Both the position numbers and the translations under genes were made by a program. Positions 42,226 to 51,711 of a stretch of 64,000 nt of DNA are shown here, piece by piece. Under the pieces are notes generated by a model, which was not told where the DNA came from, made no database searches, and saw only the letters and a list, made by a program, of their open reading frames with translations. Origin of the DNA: an uncultured Pseudoalteromonas sp. (lineage in GTDB: Bacteria; Pseudomonadota; Gammaproteobacteria; Enterobacterales; Alteromonadaceae); contig CANLRB010000022.1 of NCBI GenBank assembly GCA_947493455.1, positions 1 through 64,000 of the forward strand. Reading direction: 5' to 3'. Within the stretch, counting starts at the first letter, position 1, and each line of letters opens with the position of its first letter.

Positions 42226-43037
42226 CGCGCTTTTAAAAATTCATAAGCCTCTTGAATATCTTGGCTTTTTTGCACAGCTACTTTCATCATAGACTCCGGT
42301 AAGCCCTGCGACACCAATTTATCAGGGTGGTGCTGTGCCATCAGTTTGCGATAGGCGGTTTTAATTTCCTTTTGTGATGCGCCCTTTGACAGTCCCAATA
42401 TTTGCAAGGCGCGCTCTGATGATAACTGTGACGTCGTTGAGCTTTGTGAGGATGAGCGCTTGCCTTGTTGCTGATGAAATTGGAACTCCGCTTTGTAGCG
42501 TTTTAAAACAAAATTGAAGTGGATTTTACTAATACCCAAGTATTTACTCACCAAGGCGAGTAACTCAGTTTCTTTTGCCGACAGTACACCATCAGAAAAT
42601 GCCATTTGGATTTGAATTTCCAAAAATACTTGAATCAGGTCAAAGCGCCCAGCAAAGCTATTCTTAAAATCTAAAACCGCTTGTTTAAGAGGAAAATCTT
42701 CACTTTTACCAATGCGAAACGCATTTTGTGCATCGCGCCTTAACTCGCCTTCAAGGCCCATTTCATCCATAAATAAGGTTGCAGCATCAATATGTTGCTG
42801 ATTGATTCGACCATTTGATTTTGCAATATGACCCATCACAGCAAAGCACGTATACGAAAACAACGCTTGCTTTTGCGATAAATTTGAATTGTCAAAAAAG
42901 CCTTTAAAGCCGCCCGCCTTGTTAAAGTCTTGCTTCAATCCTTTATCAAATAAATGACCTAAATAAAGCCCGAGGAGCAAGCCTAGCCATTTACCAAACA
43001 AAAAGCCAAAACCGGCACCAAGCAATTTACCCCACAT
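42222..43037 (-). CDS. djlA: Co-chaperone DjlA
   Basis: A 271-residue membrane-anchored DnaK co-chaperone. Gly-rich N-terminal membrane segment (residues about 4-30, GAGFGFLFGKWLGLLLGLYLG), a TerB-like central helical domain (FAVMGHIAKSNGRI, AFSDGVLSAKETELL), and a C-terminal J domain with the HPD motif (YRKLMAQHHPDKL). The start is the ATG at 43037, sharing one base with the murU stop. The amgK-murU-djlA order upstream of lptD is common in this bacterial group. Confidence 0.93.
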   Translation of the reverse strand: MWGKLLGAGFGFLFGKWLGLLLGLYLGHLFDKGLKQDFNKAGGFKGFFDNSNLSQKQALFSYTCFAVMGHIAKSNGRINQQHIDAATLFMDEMGLEGELRRDAQNAFRIGKSEDFPLKQAVLDFKNSFAGRFDLIQVFLEIQIQMAFSDGVLSAKETELLALVSKYLGISKIHFNFVLKRYKAEFQFHQQQGKRSSSQSSTTSQLSSERALQILGLSKGASQKEIKTAYRKLMAQHHPDKLVSQGLPESMMKVAVQKSQDIQEAYEFLKAR

Positions 43038-43699
43038 CAATTCACCTCTTTATTAATTTCAGCTAAACGTTCAGGCGTGCCAATATCTCGCCACATACCA
43101 AGAAATAATTCGGCTGAAACCAAATTTTCCGTCATTTTTTCTCGCAATATCGGCGCAAGCGCTAAAAACGAGTTTTCTAAGCCATCAAAAAATGATTTAT
43201 GATAACGAGCAATACCAGCAAAGGTATGCTTTTGCTGACCCTCAATTTTTGCCATACCAGATGTTATCGCAAAATCACCAGTCATATTATGCTCTGGATT
43301 TTCAACTAACACTAAATGCGCTTGTGTAGGTAAAAGTGACAACTGAACCAAGCTTGAAAAATCATAGTCGCAGTACACATCGCCGTTTACGACAATAAAC
43401 TCATCGCTTAACAACGACAGTGCATTGATTATTCCACCTGCGGTTTCAAGGCCATTTTCAGGCTCATCGCTATACTCAATATTAACGCCAAATTTAGCGC
43501 CATTACCTAAATGCGATTTTATAGAGTCGCCACACCATGCCAGATTAATCACGATGTCGCTAATACCTGCTTTTTTAAGTGATTCAACATGGTATTGAAT
43601 CAAAGGTTTACCTGCGACCAATAGCATGGGTTTTGCGACGTTCTCAGTTAATGGCATCATACGCTTGCCACGCCCCGCCGCTAAAATCATTGCTTTCAT
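43037..43699 (-). CDS. murU: N-acetylmuramate alpha-1-phosphate uridylyltransferase MurU
   Basis: A 220-residue nucleotidyltransferase that makes UDP-MurNAc from MurNAc-1-phosphate in peptidoglycan recycling, bypassing the fosfomycin-sensitive route. The signature MILAAGRGKRMMPLT binds the nucleotide, KPMLLVAGKPLIQYH follows, and VVNGDVYCD holds the metal-binding Asp. It starts within the amgK stop (ATGA overlap). Pairing with amgK makes MurU more likely than a glucose-1-phosphate enzyme. Confidence 0.93.
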   Translation of the reverse strand: MKAMILAAGRGKRMMPLTENVAKPMLLVAGKPLIQYHVESLKKAGISDIVINLAWCGDSIKSHLGNGAKFGVNIEYSDEPENGLETAGGIINALSLLSDEFIVVNGDVYCDYDFSSLVQLSLLPTQAHLVLVENPEHNMTGDFAITSGMAKIEGQQKHTFAGIARYHKSFFDGLENSFLALAPILREKMTENLVSAELFLGMWRDIGTPERLAEINKEVN

Positions 43700-44721
43700 A
43701 TTTTGGCCTCCAATTGTGGGCGCAGTGTAACCTTTAAATACTCAGCGAAGTAACCCAGCACGCTAAACTGATTTTTTAGTTGCTCTGCCGTGTCAATCAT
43801 ATAATTCAATGTATCTGGTAAGTTCTGTAAATAACCATTTTTTCCATCTCGTTTTGCTAGTCGACAAAAAATTCCCGCCGCTTTAATATGGCGTTGTAAG
43901 CCTGTTAAATGAAATAGCAAACAAAACGACTCAAAATCGAGCGAGCCAGTTAAGCCATGCTCTTGATAGAGCTGATATGCAAATTCTAATAATTCATTGA
44001 GCTCATTTTTTGGCAGAACGAAATAGCAGTCTTTTAAAAGAGAAACGAGATCATAGGTCAATGGACCAACAACAGCATCTTGATAGTCAATGAGCGCCCA
44101 TTGCGACTCGCAATACATAATGTTGCGACTATGAAAGTCGCGGTGCATAGTCACTTGTGGCTGCATAATCATTGCATTACATAATTGTTGTTTGAGTTGT
44201 TGCCACATTTTTATTTGCGAATTATCGAACGTTAGTTGACACATATCCTGCACCAGCCACTCATTAAAAATCTCCATTTCATTATCGATAAATGATGCAT
44301 CATAGGGCTTCATGCTGTCACACTGTGTGATGGCAGCAATTTTTGGCAAAAGCTCAATAATTTGCTTGTAATATGCGAGCCGGTCATTGTCATTCAATTT
44401 ATCAGCCAAATGAACAGAGCCTAAGTCTTGCAACAACATATAGCCTAACGCCATATCGCGACTTAAAATTCGAGGAACAATTAAATTGGCACCACTAAAG
44501 TATTGATTAAGTTCAACAAAAGGTAAGTTATCAACTTTCTGAGGTGGCGAGTCCATTAAAATAAACGAATGTTCTTCAATACCAACGCGATAGTAACGAC
44601 GAAAACTGGCATCACCGGTAATCAGTTCAATACTTAGTGAGAGGTCATCACTTGCTGTCGAGAGAATGTTAGCCACACTCTGATTGGCGAATTGCATTAG
44701 TGATGGCGGTATATTTTGCAT
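43696..44721 (-). CDS. amgK: N-acetylmuramate/N-acetylglucosamine anomeric kinase AmgK
   Basis: A 341-residue aminoglycoside-phosphotransferase-fold kinase that phosphorylates MurNAc and GlcNAc at the anomeric position, the step before MurU. The catalytic loop MHRDFHSRNIMY and the metal-binding segment LIDYQDAVVGPLTYDLVSLL are intact; GDASFRRYYRV near residue 37 is the nucleotide-binding strand. It is the first gene of the amgK-murU-djlA operon and is divergent from lptD. Confidence 0.93.
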   Translation of the reverse strand: MQNIPPSLMQFANQSVANILSTASDDLSLSIELITGDASFRRYYRVGIEEHSFILMDSPPQKVDNLPFVELNQYFSGANLIVPRILSRDMALGYMLLQDLGSVHLADKLNDNDRLAYYKQIIELLPKIAAITQCDSMKPYDASFIDNEMEIFNEWLVQDMCQLTFDNSQIKMWQQLKQQLCNAMIMQPQVTMHRDFHSRNIMYCESQWALIDYQDAVVGPLTYDLVSLLKDCYFVLPKNELNELLEFAYQLYQEHGLTGSLDFESFCLLFHLTGLQRHIKAAGIFCRLAKRDGKNGYLQNLPDTLNYMIDTAEQLKNQFSVLGYFAEYLKVTLRPQLEAKI

Positions 44722-44791
44722 AAAATTAAAACAAATAGGCGAACAATAAGGGCACTATAATAACTAATTACACACTAAAAGATACTGACAA

Positions 44792-44896
44792 ATGACTCCC
44801 GTATTACTGCGTATTGCAATAGTGTTCGTTTTACACTTTTTTACGCCATATTCTCTGCGTATCATTAGAGAATTTAGTGAAATTGCTTTATTATAG
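44792..44896 (+). CDS. Possible 34-residue membrane peptide upstream of lptD (doubtful)
   Basis: A short open frame starts at the ATG at 44792 and ends at the TAG at 44894-44896. It encodes a hydrophobic peptide with a central stretch IAIVFVLHFFTPYSL. It has no clear ribosome-binding site and ends 38 bp before lptD. It could be a leader peptide or a chance frame in the promoter region. Confidence 0.15.
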   Translation: MTPVLLRIAIVFVLHFFTPYSLRIIREFSEIALL

Positions 44897-44934
44897 TCAG
44901 ATTGCGTCAACACATTGAACTTCAAGATTAATAA

Positions 44935-47205
44935 ATGAACAAATCTATCAGCCTTTTACTTATTTACAGCGCGTTAAATGCGGCCTCTGCACAAGCAGAA
45001 AGCAAGGCACAAGCTGATGGTTTAGATACTCAAAATACATTCAGTGGATTACAAATGTGTGCCTTGTCACAGCCTTTATGGCAGCCACATGAAGACGCTA
45101 AGCTCAATCAAATGTTAATCACCGCGGATAACGTTGAACTCAATAATACGCAACGAGCAAAATTTGCCGGCAATGTGAATATCAATACGCTTGATATGCA
45201 ATTAACTGCACAACTCGCTGAAATCGACAAGTTGCTTGGAGCTTTAAAGGCACAAGGCCCGGTCCAGTTCGCATCGCCCTCGAGTATTATTTCAAGTGAC
45301 CGACTATCGGCTAATTTAAATAATAAAGAAATTGATATTGAAAACGCTAAGTACCAACTCACCCAGCAAACAGGGCGCGGGCAAGCAGCCCGTTTAACGG
45401 TGGGCGAAGGTAACTTAAAGCTACTTGGCGCTAGTTTTACAACATGTCCGACAGACGATGAAGTATGGTCACTGCATGCTGATAAAATCGTACTATCGCA
45501 GAGTGAAGGCTGGGGTGAAACCTACGGCACCGTATTAAAGGTGTTCGATACACCGGTTTTATATCTGCCCTATTTTACTTTTCCAATCTCTGATCAACGA
45601 AAAACGGGATTTATTGAACCTACACTATCGAGTTCAAACCGCAATGGTGCAGAAATTGAAGCGCCGTTTTATTGGAATATAGCGCCTAATATCGATGCCA
45701 CATTAACGCCTCGCTACATGTCAAATATCGGTTTGCAATTACAAACCGAAATTCGCTACTTAACAGAACAACACCAAGGTTTAATCGGCGTTGAATATCT
45801 GAACAATGATGACTCGGAACCTGCATTGGGTGAGCGCTATTTATTCCACTGGCAACAGCAAAGCAAATTGAATGAACAATGGCGCGCAAGTATTGACGCA
45901 ACAAACATTAGTGATGATAACTACGTGACCGATTTAGGTTCAGACTACGCTGTTAAAACAGATACGCAGCTAAAGCGTTCTGCGACCTTAACCCACATGG
46001 GCTCACGCTGGCAAACCGATATCAATGTTCAAAACTTTGAAATACTCGGCGACCACTTAGCATCATATTCTGCATTTCCACAAGTGACATTTAAACAAAA
46101 AAAAGCATATGATTGGCATGGTGTAAACTTTACCCTAAACGGTGAAATGGCACATTTTAAAAATAAAGAAGCGCAAGTTGATGCTGCCACCCGCATCCAC
46201 TTAGAGCCAAAATTAAGTTATTTAGCACACACCAATGCTTGGCAAATGCTTTCGGAAGTCAGTTTAATGCAAACTCACTACCAACAGGACGGTGATTTAA
46301 CAAATACATCATTTGAAAAAACAGTGAACCGAACATTACCTAAAGTACGCTTATATGGTCAGTTAAATTTTGAACGTGATACGAGTTGGCTTGTCGAAAA
46401 TGGTGTGCAAACATTAGAACCTCGCCTGCAATATTTATATATACCAAAGAAAGACCAATCAAATATTGCGCTCTATGATACAACAAAGCTACAAGATGAC
46501 TTTTTTGGCTTATTTCGCGAGCACCGTTTTTCAGGCGTTGATAGAATTGCTACCGCAAACCAATTTACACTCGGTGCAACGACTCGGATTTTCAATGACC
46601 AAAACAATGAAGTATTCAATTTAAGCGCAGGTCAAATTTTCTATATCTCCGATTCAGCGAAACCGACGCAACAAGGGCTAGACTCAGAAACCAATTACAA
46701 TGCCTTATTTGCCAGTGAAGCTATGTTACACTGGCATCGTCGTTGGTATTTATCATCGGGTATTCAGTATGACACCGATGGTAAAGAGCTGATTCAATCA
46801 CATGTAACTCTCGACTATAAAGGTGATCGCGATCAGCTCGTTCAATTGAACCATCGCTTCACTCATGATGTCTCAGGTAATAGAATCGAGCAAATGGGCG
46901 TTTTCGCAAGTGTACCAATTGACAATAATTGGCAATTTGTCGCAAGTTACCAGCGCGATATAGAAACAAACAGAAGCGTTGAAGTGCTGAGTGGCCTGCA
47001 ATATCAATCATGTTGTTGGGCAATTCAAATTTCAGGGCATAGACAAATTGAAACAGACTTAAATCAGTCTATTTCAGGGCCTGATGGCAATGCAGCTGCG
47101 TTTAATTCAGGTATCCAACTAAAATTTATCACCGGCCTCGACGCGAAAAAACTACTTGATCGTAGTATATTCGGCTATCGTAGACCGTATTTTTTAAATA
47201 ACTAG
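44935..47205 (+). CDS. lptD: LPS assembly outer-membrane protein LptD
   Basis: A 756-residue essential protein that inserts lipopolysaccharide into the outer leaflet with LptE. It has a signal peptide (to about residue 21), an OstA/LptA-like jellyroll (about residues 60-165, ITADNVELNNTQRAKFAGNVNI) and a large beta-barrel. Cysteines C42, C171, C693 and C694 match the four used in E. coli LptD for its two long-range disulfides. It heads the lptD-surA-pdxA-rsmA-apaG-apaH run, the standard gammaproteobacterial order; surA, needed for its folding, follows 15 bp later. Confidence 0.96.
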   Translation: MNKSISLLLIYSALNAASAQAESKAQADGLDTQNTFSGLQMCALSQPLWQPHEDAKLNQMLITADNVELNNTQRAKFAGNVNINTLDMQLTAQLAEIDKLLGALKAQGPVQFASPSSIISSDRLSANLNNKEIDIENAKYQLTQQTGRGQAARLTVGEGNLKLLGASFTTCPTDDEVWSLHADKIVLSQSEGWGETYGTVLKVFDTPVLYLPYFTFPISDQRKTGFIEPTLSSSNRNGAEIEAPFYWNIAPNIDATLTPRYMSNIGLQLQTEIRYLTEQHQGLIGVEYLNNDDSEPALGERYLFHWQQQSKLNEQWRASIDATNISDDNYVTDLGSDYAVKTDTQLKRSATLTHMGSRWQTDINVQNFEILGDHLASYSAFPQVTFKQKKAYDWHGVNFTLNGEMAHFKNKEAQVDAATRIHLEPKLSYLAHTNAWQMLSEVSLMQTHYQQDGDLTNTSFEKTVNRTLPKVRLYGQLNFERDTSWLVENGVQTLEPRLQYLYIPKKDQSNIALYDTTKLQDDFFGLFREHRFSGVDRIATANQFTLGATTRIFNDQNNEVFNLSAGQIFYISDSAKPTQQGLDSETNYNALFASEAMLHWHRRWYLSSGIQYDTDGKELIQSHVTLDYKGDRDQLVQLNHRFTHDVSGNRIEQMGVFASVPIDNNWQFVASYQRDIETNRSVEVLSGLQYQSCCWAIQISGHRQIETDLNQSISGPDGNAAAFNSGIQLKFITGLDAKKLLDRSIFGYRRPYFLNN

Positions 47206-47220
47206 ATAAAGAATGAAAAA

Positions 47221-48516
47221 ATGAAGTTAAAATCATTACTACTAGCAAGTATCGCGTTTATGGCTTTGTGCCATGTCAATACTGCCAACGCCAAGCGAGT
47301 GGAATTAGATAAAGTAGCAGTTAAAGTAAACAATGGCGTAATTCTAGACAGTGAAATTCAAGTTTTAATTGATCGTGTAAAAAACACCGCAAAAGAAAGT
47401 GGGCAAAAGCTGCCAAGTGACAAAGCATTGCGTCGTCAAGCAATTGACAAACTTATTCAACAAACCCTATTACTACAAACTGCGGGCCGAATGGGTTTAG
47501 TTATTTCAGACGGTCAACTCGACCAAACTCTTAACCAAATTGCCAAAGAGCAAGGTTCTACACTTGACCAATTACGTCAATCTGTTGAAGCAAGTGGCGA
47601 TAACTTTCAAGCTTACCGCGAAGAAGTACGTAATGAAATGATTTCGAGCCGAGCGTTGCGCGCACAAGTTGAGCGCCGCATATACATTAGCTTACAAGAA
47701 GTTGAGGCGCTGTTAAAAATAATTGAGCAGCAAGGCCAATCGAATGAAGAGTATAACCTCGGTCATATTCTTGTCGAAATCCCAGTCGATGCAACAGCTA
47801 AAGATATCGAAGAGCAGAAAAAGCGTGCCGAGAAAGTCATCGAAATGCTCGATGGTGGTCGCGAATTTAAAGAAGTTGCGATTGCCTCGTCGGGTGGCCC
47901 ACGTGCCTTAGACGGCGGTCAAATGGGATGGATGAACATTAACGAAATGCCAACCCTCTTTGCCGAAGCCGTGCGCGGTGAGAAAAAAGATGCAATCATC
48001 GGCCCATTACGTTCTGGTGCAGGATTTCATATTGTCAAATTGCAAGATATTCGCGGTCGTCAAGTTGTCGAAACAGTTGAAGTGCGCTCACGCCATATCC
48101 TTGTTAAACCATCTATTATAGTAAGTGAAGAAAAAGCCCGTAATATGCTAGCTGGTTTTGCAAAAGATTTGCGCGCCGGTGAAGCTGATTTTGGCGAGCT
48201 TGCAAAAGAGCACTCTGAAGACCCTGGCTCTGCACTCAATGGTGGAGAGTACGATTGGACTGACCCAACAACTTACGCCGGTGAATTTAGAGATGCATTG
48301 CTGTCACTAGAAAAAGATCAAATCAGTGAACCATTTAGAACACAGTTTGGCTGGCATATTGTACAACTGTTAGATAAACGAGTTGCAGACAAAACTGAAA
48401 TGGCGAAGAAAAACCGTGCACATCAAATGCTATTTAGCCGTCGCTTTAAGGAAGAGAGCTTTGCTCTACAACGCGAAATGCGTGAAAACGCTTATATCGA
48501 AATGGTAGATGAGTAA
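47221..48516 (+). CDS. surA: Periplasmic chaperone/peptidyl-prolyl isomerase SurA
   Basis: A 431-residue chaperone for outer-membrane proteins. It has a signal peptide (to about residue 24, ANA), the SurA N-terminal helical domain ([30 protein letters not shown]), two parvulin domains (about 173-275 with [11 protein letters not shown] and 285-390 with [10 protein letters not shown]) and a C-terminal helix ([19 protein letters not shown]). The length fits the family. It is translationally coupled to pdxA (TAATG). Confidence 0.96.
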   Translation: MKLKSLLLASIAFMALCHVNTANAKRVELDKVAVKVNNGVILDSEIQVLIDRVKNTAKESGQKLPSDKALRRQAIDKLIQQTLLLQTAGRMGLVISDGQLDQTLNQIAKEQGSTLDQLRQSVEASGDNFQAYREEVRNEMISSRALRAQVERRIYISLQEVEALLKIIEQQGQSNEEYNLGHILVEIPVDATAKDIEEQKKRAEKVIEMLDGGREFKEVAIASSGGPRALDGGQMGWMNINEMPTLFAEAVRGEKKDAIIGPLRSGAGFHIVKLQDIRGRQVVETVEVRSRHILVKPSIIVSEEKARNMLAGFAKDLRAGEADFGELAKEHSEDPGSALNGGEYDWTDPTTYAGEFRDALLSLEKDQISEPFRTQFGWHIVQLLDKRVADKTEMAKKNRAHQMLFSRRFKEESFALQREMRENAYIEMVDE

Positions 48517-49502
48517 TGACAGTACGTATTGCAGTCACCCCAGGTGAACCAGCAGGTATAGGGCCTGACTTATTAATTTCACTCGCACAACAAGAATACG
48601 ATGCGCAAATCGTTGCCGTTGCAGATAAAGAGATGCTCACTCAGCGCGCACAAGCGCTGGGTTTGCCATTGCAACTGATTGACTTTGATGAAGCAGCCCC
48701 TATTCAAGCACAATCTGCAGGGTCTTTGTATATCAAGCATATCGCCACAAGTGAACCTGTTGTCGCAGGCGAACTCAATGAAGCAAACGGTCAATATGTA
48801 CTAGAAACACTGCAATACGCCTGTCAAAAAAACATGGACGATACGTTTGCCGCGGTCGTTACAGGCCCTGTTCATAAAGGGATTATTAATCAAGCTGGTA
48901 TTTCTTTTAGTGGCCACACCGAGTTTTTCGCGCAACAGTCAAATACGCCAGATGTGGTCATGTTACTTGCAACTGAGGGGCTAAGAGTTGCCTTAGTTAC
49001 GACTCACATCCCCCTTGCCTACGTTGCTAAGGCAATTACACCAGAGCGGTTAAGCCATGTGAGTAAAATTTTACACCATGACTTACAAACTAAATTTGCA
49101 ATCACAGAGCCTAAAATTTTGGTCTGTGGCCTCAATCCTCACGCCGGTGAAAATGGTCATCTTGGCCGCGAGGAAATAGAGGTAATAACGCCAACGATCA
49201 ATGCGCTCAATGAAGAAGGCTTAAACCTGATTGGACCATTGCCGGCCGATACCTTGTTTCAAGATAAATATTTGAAAGACGCAGACGCGGTACTTGCAAT
49301 GTATCACGATCAGGGATTACCTGTGTTAAAATATAAAGGATTTGGTAATTCAGTTAATATTACATTAGGACTTCCTTTTATTCGCACATCCGTCGATCAC
49401 GGAACAGCGCTGGATTTGGCAGGATCTGGCGAAGCTGACTCAGGCAGCTTTGCGCTTGCAATCAAAAAAGCAGTTCAAATGGCAACTAAAAGCACACGAT
49501 AA
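48516..49502 (+). CDS. pdxA: 4-hydroxythreonine-4-phosphate dehydrogenase PdxA
   Basis: A 328-residue NAD-dependent, metal-requiring enzyme of pyridoxal phosphate synthesis. [12 protein letters not shown] at the N terminus, the metal-binding [22 protein letters not shown] and [16 protein letters not shown] are all present. The ATG shares one base with the surA stop, and rsmA starts directly after the stop. Confidence 0.96.
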   Translation: MTVRIAVTPGEPAGIGPDLLISLAQQEYDAQIVAVADKEMLTQRAQALGLPLQLIDFDEAAPIQAQSAGSLYIKHIATSEPVVAGELNEANGQYVLETLQYACQKNMDDTFAAVVTGPVHKGIINQAGISFSGHTEFFAQQSNTPDVVMLLATEGLRVALVTTHIPLAYVAKAITPERLSHVSKILHHDLQTKFAITEPKILVCGLNPHAGENGHLGREEIEVITPTINALNEEGLNLIGPLPADTLFQDKYLKDADAVLAMYHDQGLPVLKYKGFGNSVNITLGLPFIRTSVDHGTALDLAGSGEADSGSFALAIKKAVQMATKSTR

Positions 49503-50309
49503 ATGACAGATAAAGTACACTTAGGTCACCGCGCCAGAAAACGCTTCGGCCAAAACTTTTTAAATGATGCAGGTATCATAGACAAAATTGTCACTGCAAT
49601 CGACCCGAAGCCCGGTGAAAATTTGGTTGAAATTGGTCCAGGTTTAGGCGCCATTACGGAGCCAGTTGCCGATTTGAGTGAACAGCTAACCGTTGTCGAA
49701 CTTGATAAAGACTTGGCAGAGCGACTTATCCATCATCCGTTTTTAGGGCCCAAACTAACCGTGCATCAAGGCGATGCGATGAAGTTTGATTTTGCAAGCC
49801 TAATCACCGACGAACGAAAGCTAAAGATATTTGGTAACTTACCGTACAATGTTTCAACTCCGTTGCTTTTTCACCTTTTTGAATTTTGTGATCACGTTGA
49901 GCACATGCATTTTATGCTGCAAAAAGAAGTTGTTAAACGTATGGTAGCGAGTCCTAACAGCAAAGCATACGGTCGCTTAAGTGTGATGACGCAGTACTAT
50001 TGCCACGCAATGCCAGTAATTGAAGTGCCACCTGAGTGCTTTAAACCAGCGCCAAAAGTTGATTCGGCGGTAATACGTTTGATGCCAAAAGCACCAGAGC
50101 AACGCACGGCTAAAAGTGTTAAATTATTGAACACTGTGTGTCTTGAAGCGTTTAATCAACGCAGAAAAACCATCCGTAACAGTTTATCAAATTTACTCAC
50201 AGCTGAAGAAATTGAAGGCCTTGGTCTTGATTTAAAGCTACGTGCAGAAAACCTTTCTTTAGATACCTTTATTAAAATCGCAAATTGGATTTATGACAAC
50301 AAGCAGTAA
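49503..50309 (+). CDS. rsmA: 16S rRNA dimethyladenosine transferase RsmA (KsgA)
   Basis: A 268-residue SAM-dependent enzyme that dimethylates A1518 and A1519 of 16S rRNA. Motifs: [11 protein letters not shown], the SAM-binding [23 protein letters not shown], the catalytic [12 protein letters not shown], and the C-terminal [12 protein letters not shown]. It begins immediately after pdxA and overlaps apaG by 17 bp. Confidence 0.97.
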   Translation: MTDKVHLGHRARKRFGQNFLNDAGIIDKIVTAIDPKPGENLVEIGPGLGAITEPVADLSEQLTVVELDKDLAERLIHHPFLGPKLTVHQGDAMKFDFASLITDERKLKIFGNLPYNVSTPLLFHLFEFCDHVEHMHFMLQKEVVKRMVASPNSKAYGRLSVMTQYYCHAMPVIEVPPECFKPAPKVDSAVIRLMPKAPEQRTAKSVKLLNTVCLEAFNQRRKTIRNSLSNLLTAEEIEGLGLDLKLRAENLSLDTFIKIANWIYDNKQ

Positions 50310-50676
50310 CAACCCTATTAAAGTGAGTGTGGAAACATTTTATGTTGAAGGTCAATCAGAGCCTGAAAAAGATAAATATGTGTTCGCTTATACAATCACA
50401 ATCAAAAACCATAGCTTATGTGCAACTAAATTGTTACGCCGCTATTGGCTAATTACCGATGCCAATGGTAAAGAAAGTGAAGTCGAAGGCGAAGGTGTTG
50501 TTGGCGAAACCCCAAGTATCGGTCCAGGTGAAAGCTATACCTATACCAGCGGTGCAGTGATTGATACGCCTATTGGAACGATGCAAGGACACTACACGAT
50601 GCGCAACGAATTTGGCAGCGAGTTTGAGGCGCCTATTGATGTGTTTCGTTTAACGAGCTCAGTGGTACTGCACTAA
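50293..50676 (+). CDS. apaG: ApaG protein
   Basis: A 127-residue protein of the ApaG/DUF525 fibronectin-like beta-sandwich family. Conserved segments: [26 protein letters not shown], then [25 protein letters not shown]. The function is unclear, with suggested links to magnesium/cobalt handling. It overlaps the rsmA 3' end by 17 bp and lies 2 bp before apaH. Confidence 0.95.
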   Translation: MTTSSNNPIKVSVETFYVEGQSEPEKDKYVFAYTITIKNHSLCATKLLRRYWLITDANGKESEVEGEGVVGETPSIGPGESYTYTSGAVIDTPIGTMQGHYTMRNEFGSEFEAPIDVFRLTSSVVLH

Positions 50677-50678
50677 AC

Positions 50679-51491
50679 ATGCAACGATACGTCATCGGTG
50701 ACTTACAAGGTTGCTATGATGAATTTCAGCAGCTACTGCAGATTGTCGATTTTAATCCGAGCCAAGATCGCCTTTATCTCGTTGGCGATCTTATTGCGCG
50801 CGGACCTAACTCACTTGCCTGCTTAGAGTATGTCGTTGACAACGCATCCAGCGTATTTACAACTTTGGGCAATCACGACCTCCATTTTTTGGCCTGTCAG
50901 CGCTTAAATAAAGCAATCAATCCAAAAGATAAACTCGAATCCATAGTTGCAAGCCCGCGGCGCAGCGAATTTTGCGACTATTTGCAACAGCAGCCACTGG
51001 CCATTTGGCTCGAGTCATATCGCAGTTTAATTTGTCATGCAGGACTCTCTCCTGAACTACCACTGCAACAAGCGTTACAATTTGCGCACCAAGCTCAGCA
51101 GGCTTATCAAGGAAACGACGCTGATTATTACTTAGCGAACATGTATCGCAATACACCGTCAACACGCAATCAAATCGCTTCCGAGCTTGATGCTTTTTGC
51201 TATACCGTGAATTGTTTTACGCGTATGCGTTTTGTAAATAAAAATGGTCAGTTAGAATTAAATTATAAAGGACACCCCGACCAGCACCCCGAACTTATTC
51301 CTTGGTTCAACTATCACCCTCAGAACCATAAACACATCAATGTTTTGTTTGGGCACTGGGCAGCGCTCAATGGCACAACACACCAAACTAATACTTTTGC
51401 ATTAGATACCGGATGTGTTTGGGGCAATAAACTCAGTTTACTCGATTTAAATAGCAAAGATATCTGTACAGTAGATGCAAAAAAGCAGTAA
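50679..51491 (+). CDS. apaH: Symmetrical diadenosine tetraphosphatase ApaH
   Basis: A 270-residue calcineurin-fold phosphoesterase that hydrolyses Ap4A to two ADP and can remove Np4 RNA caps. Metal-ligand motifs: YVIGDLQGCYDEF, VGDLIARGPNS, TLGNHDLHFL and the C-terminal FGHWAAL. It is the last gene of the lptD-apaH run. Confidence 0.96.
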   Translation: MQRYVIGDLQGCYDEFQQLLQIVDFNPSQDRLYLVGDLIARGPNSLACLEYVVDNASSVFTTLGNHDLHFLACQRLNKAINPKDKLESIVASPRRSEFCDYLQQQPLAIWLESYRSLICHAGLSPELPLQQALQFAHQAQQAYQGNDADYYLANMYRNTPSTRNQIASELDAFCYTVNCFTRMRFVNKNGQLELNYKGHPDQHPELIPWFNYHPQNHKHINVLFGHWAALNGTTHQTNTFALDTGCVWGNKLSLLDLNSKDICTVDAKKQ

Positions 51492-51611
51492 TTTATAACT
51501 AAACAAAAAAAATTAACCATCAAAAATAACGATTTAATTGCTATTTTTTGTTTATTTAGTCAACTTAATGAAATTTGTAACTAAGTTTGTTAGATTATAA
51601 TAAAGTAGTAC

Positions 51612-51638
51612 TAAAGATATTACTCACGCTGCCGACAA
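51612..51638 (+). promoter_or_regulatory. Sigma-28 (FliA) type promoter
   Basis: TAAAGATA (51612-51619), an 11-bp spacer and GCCGACAA (51631-51638) closely match the flagellar sigma-28 consensus TAAAGTTT-N11-GCCGATAA. It lies about 75 bp before the chemotaxis receptor gene, which is the class of gene this factor controls. Confidence 0.75.
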
Positions 51639-51711
51639 GTAAGTTAGAAAAATTATAAACAATAACTACACTTAGTTTACGCTTTGTATGTAATAAGCAA
51701 CAGGAATATAT

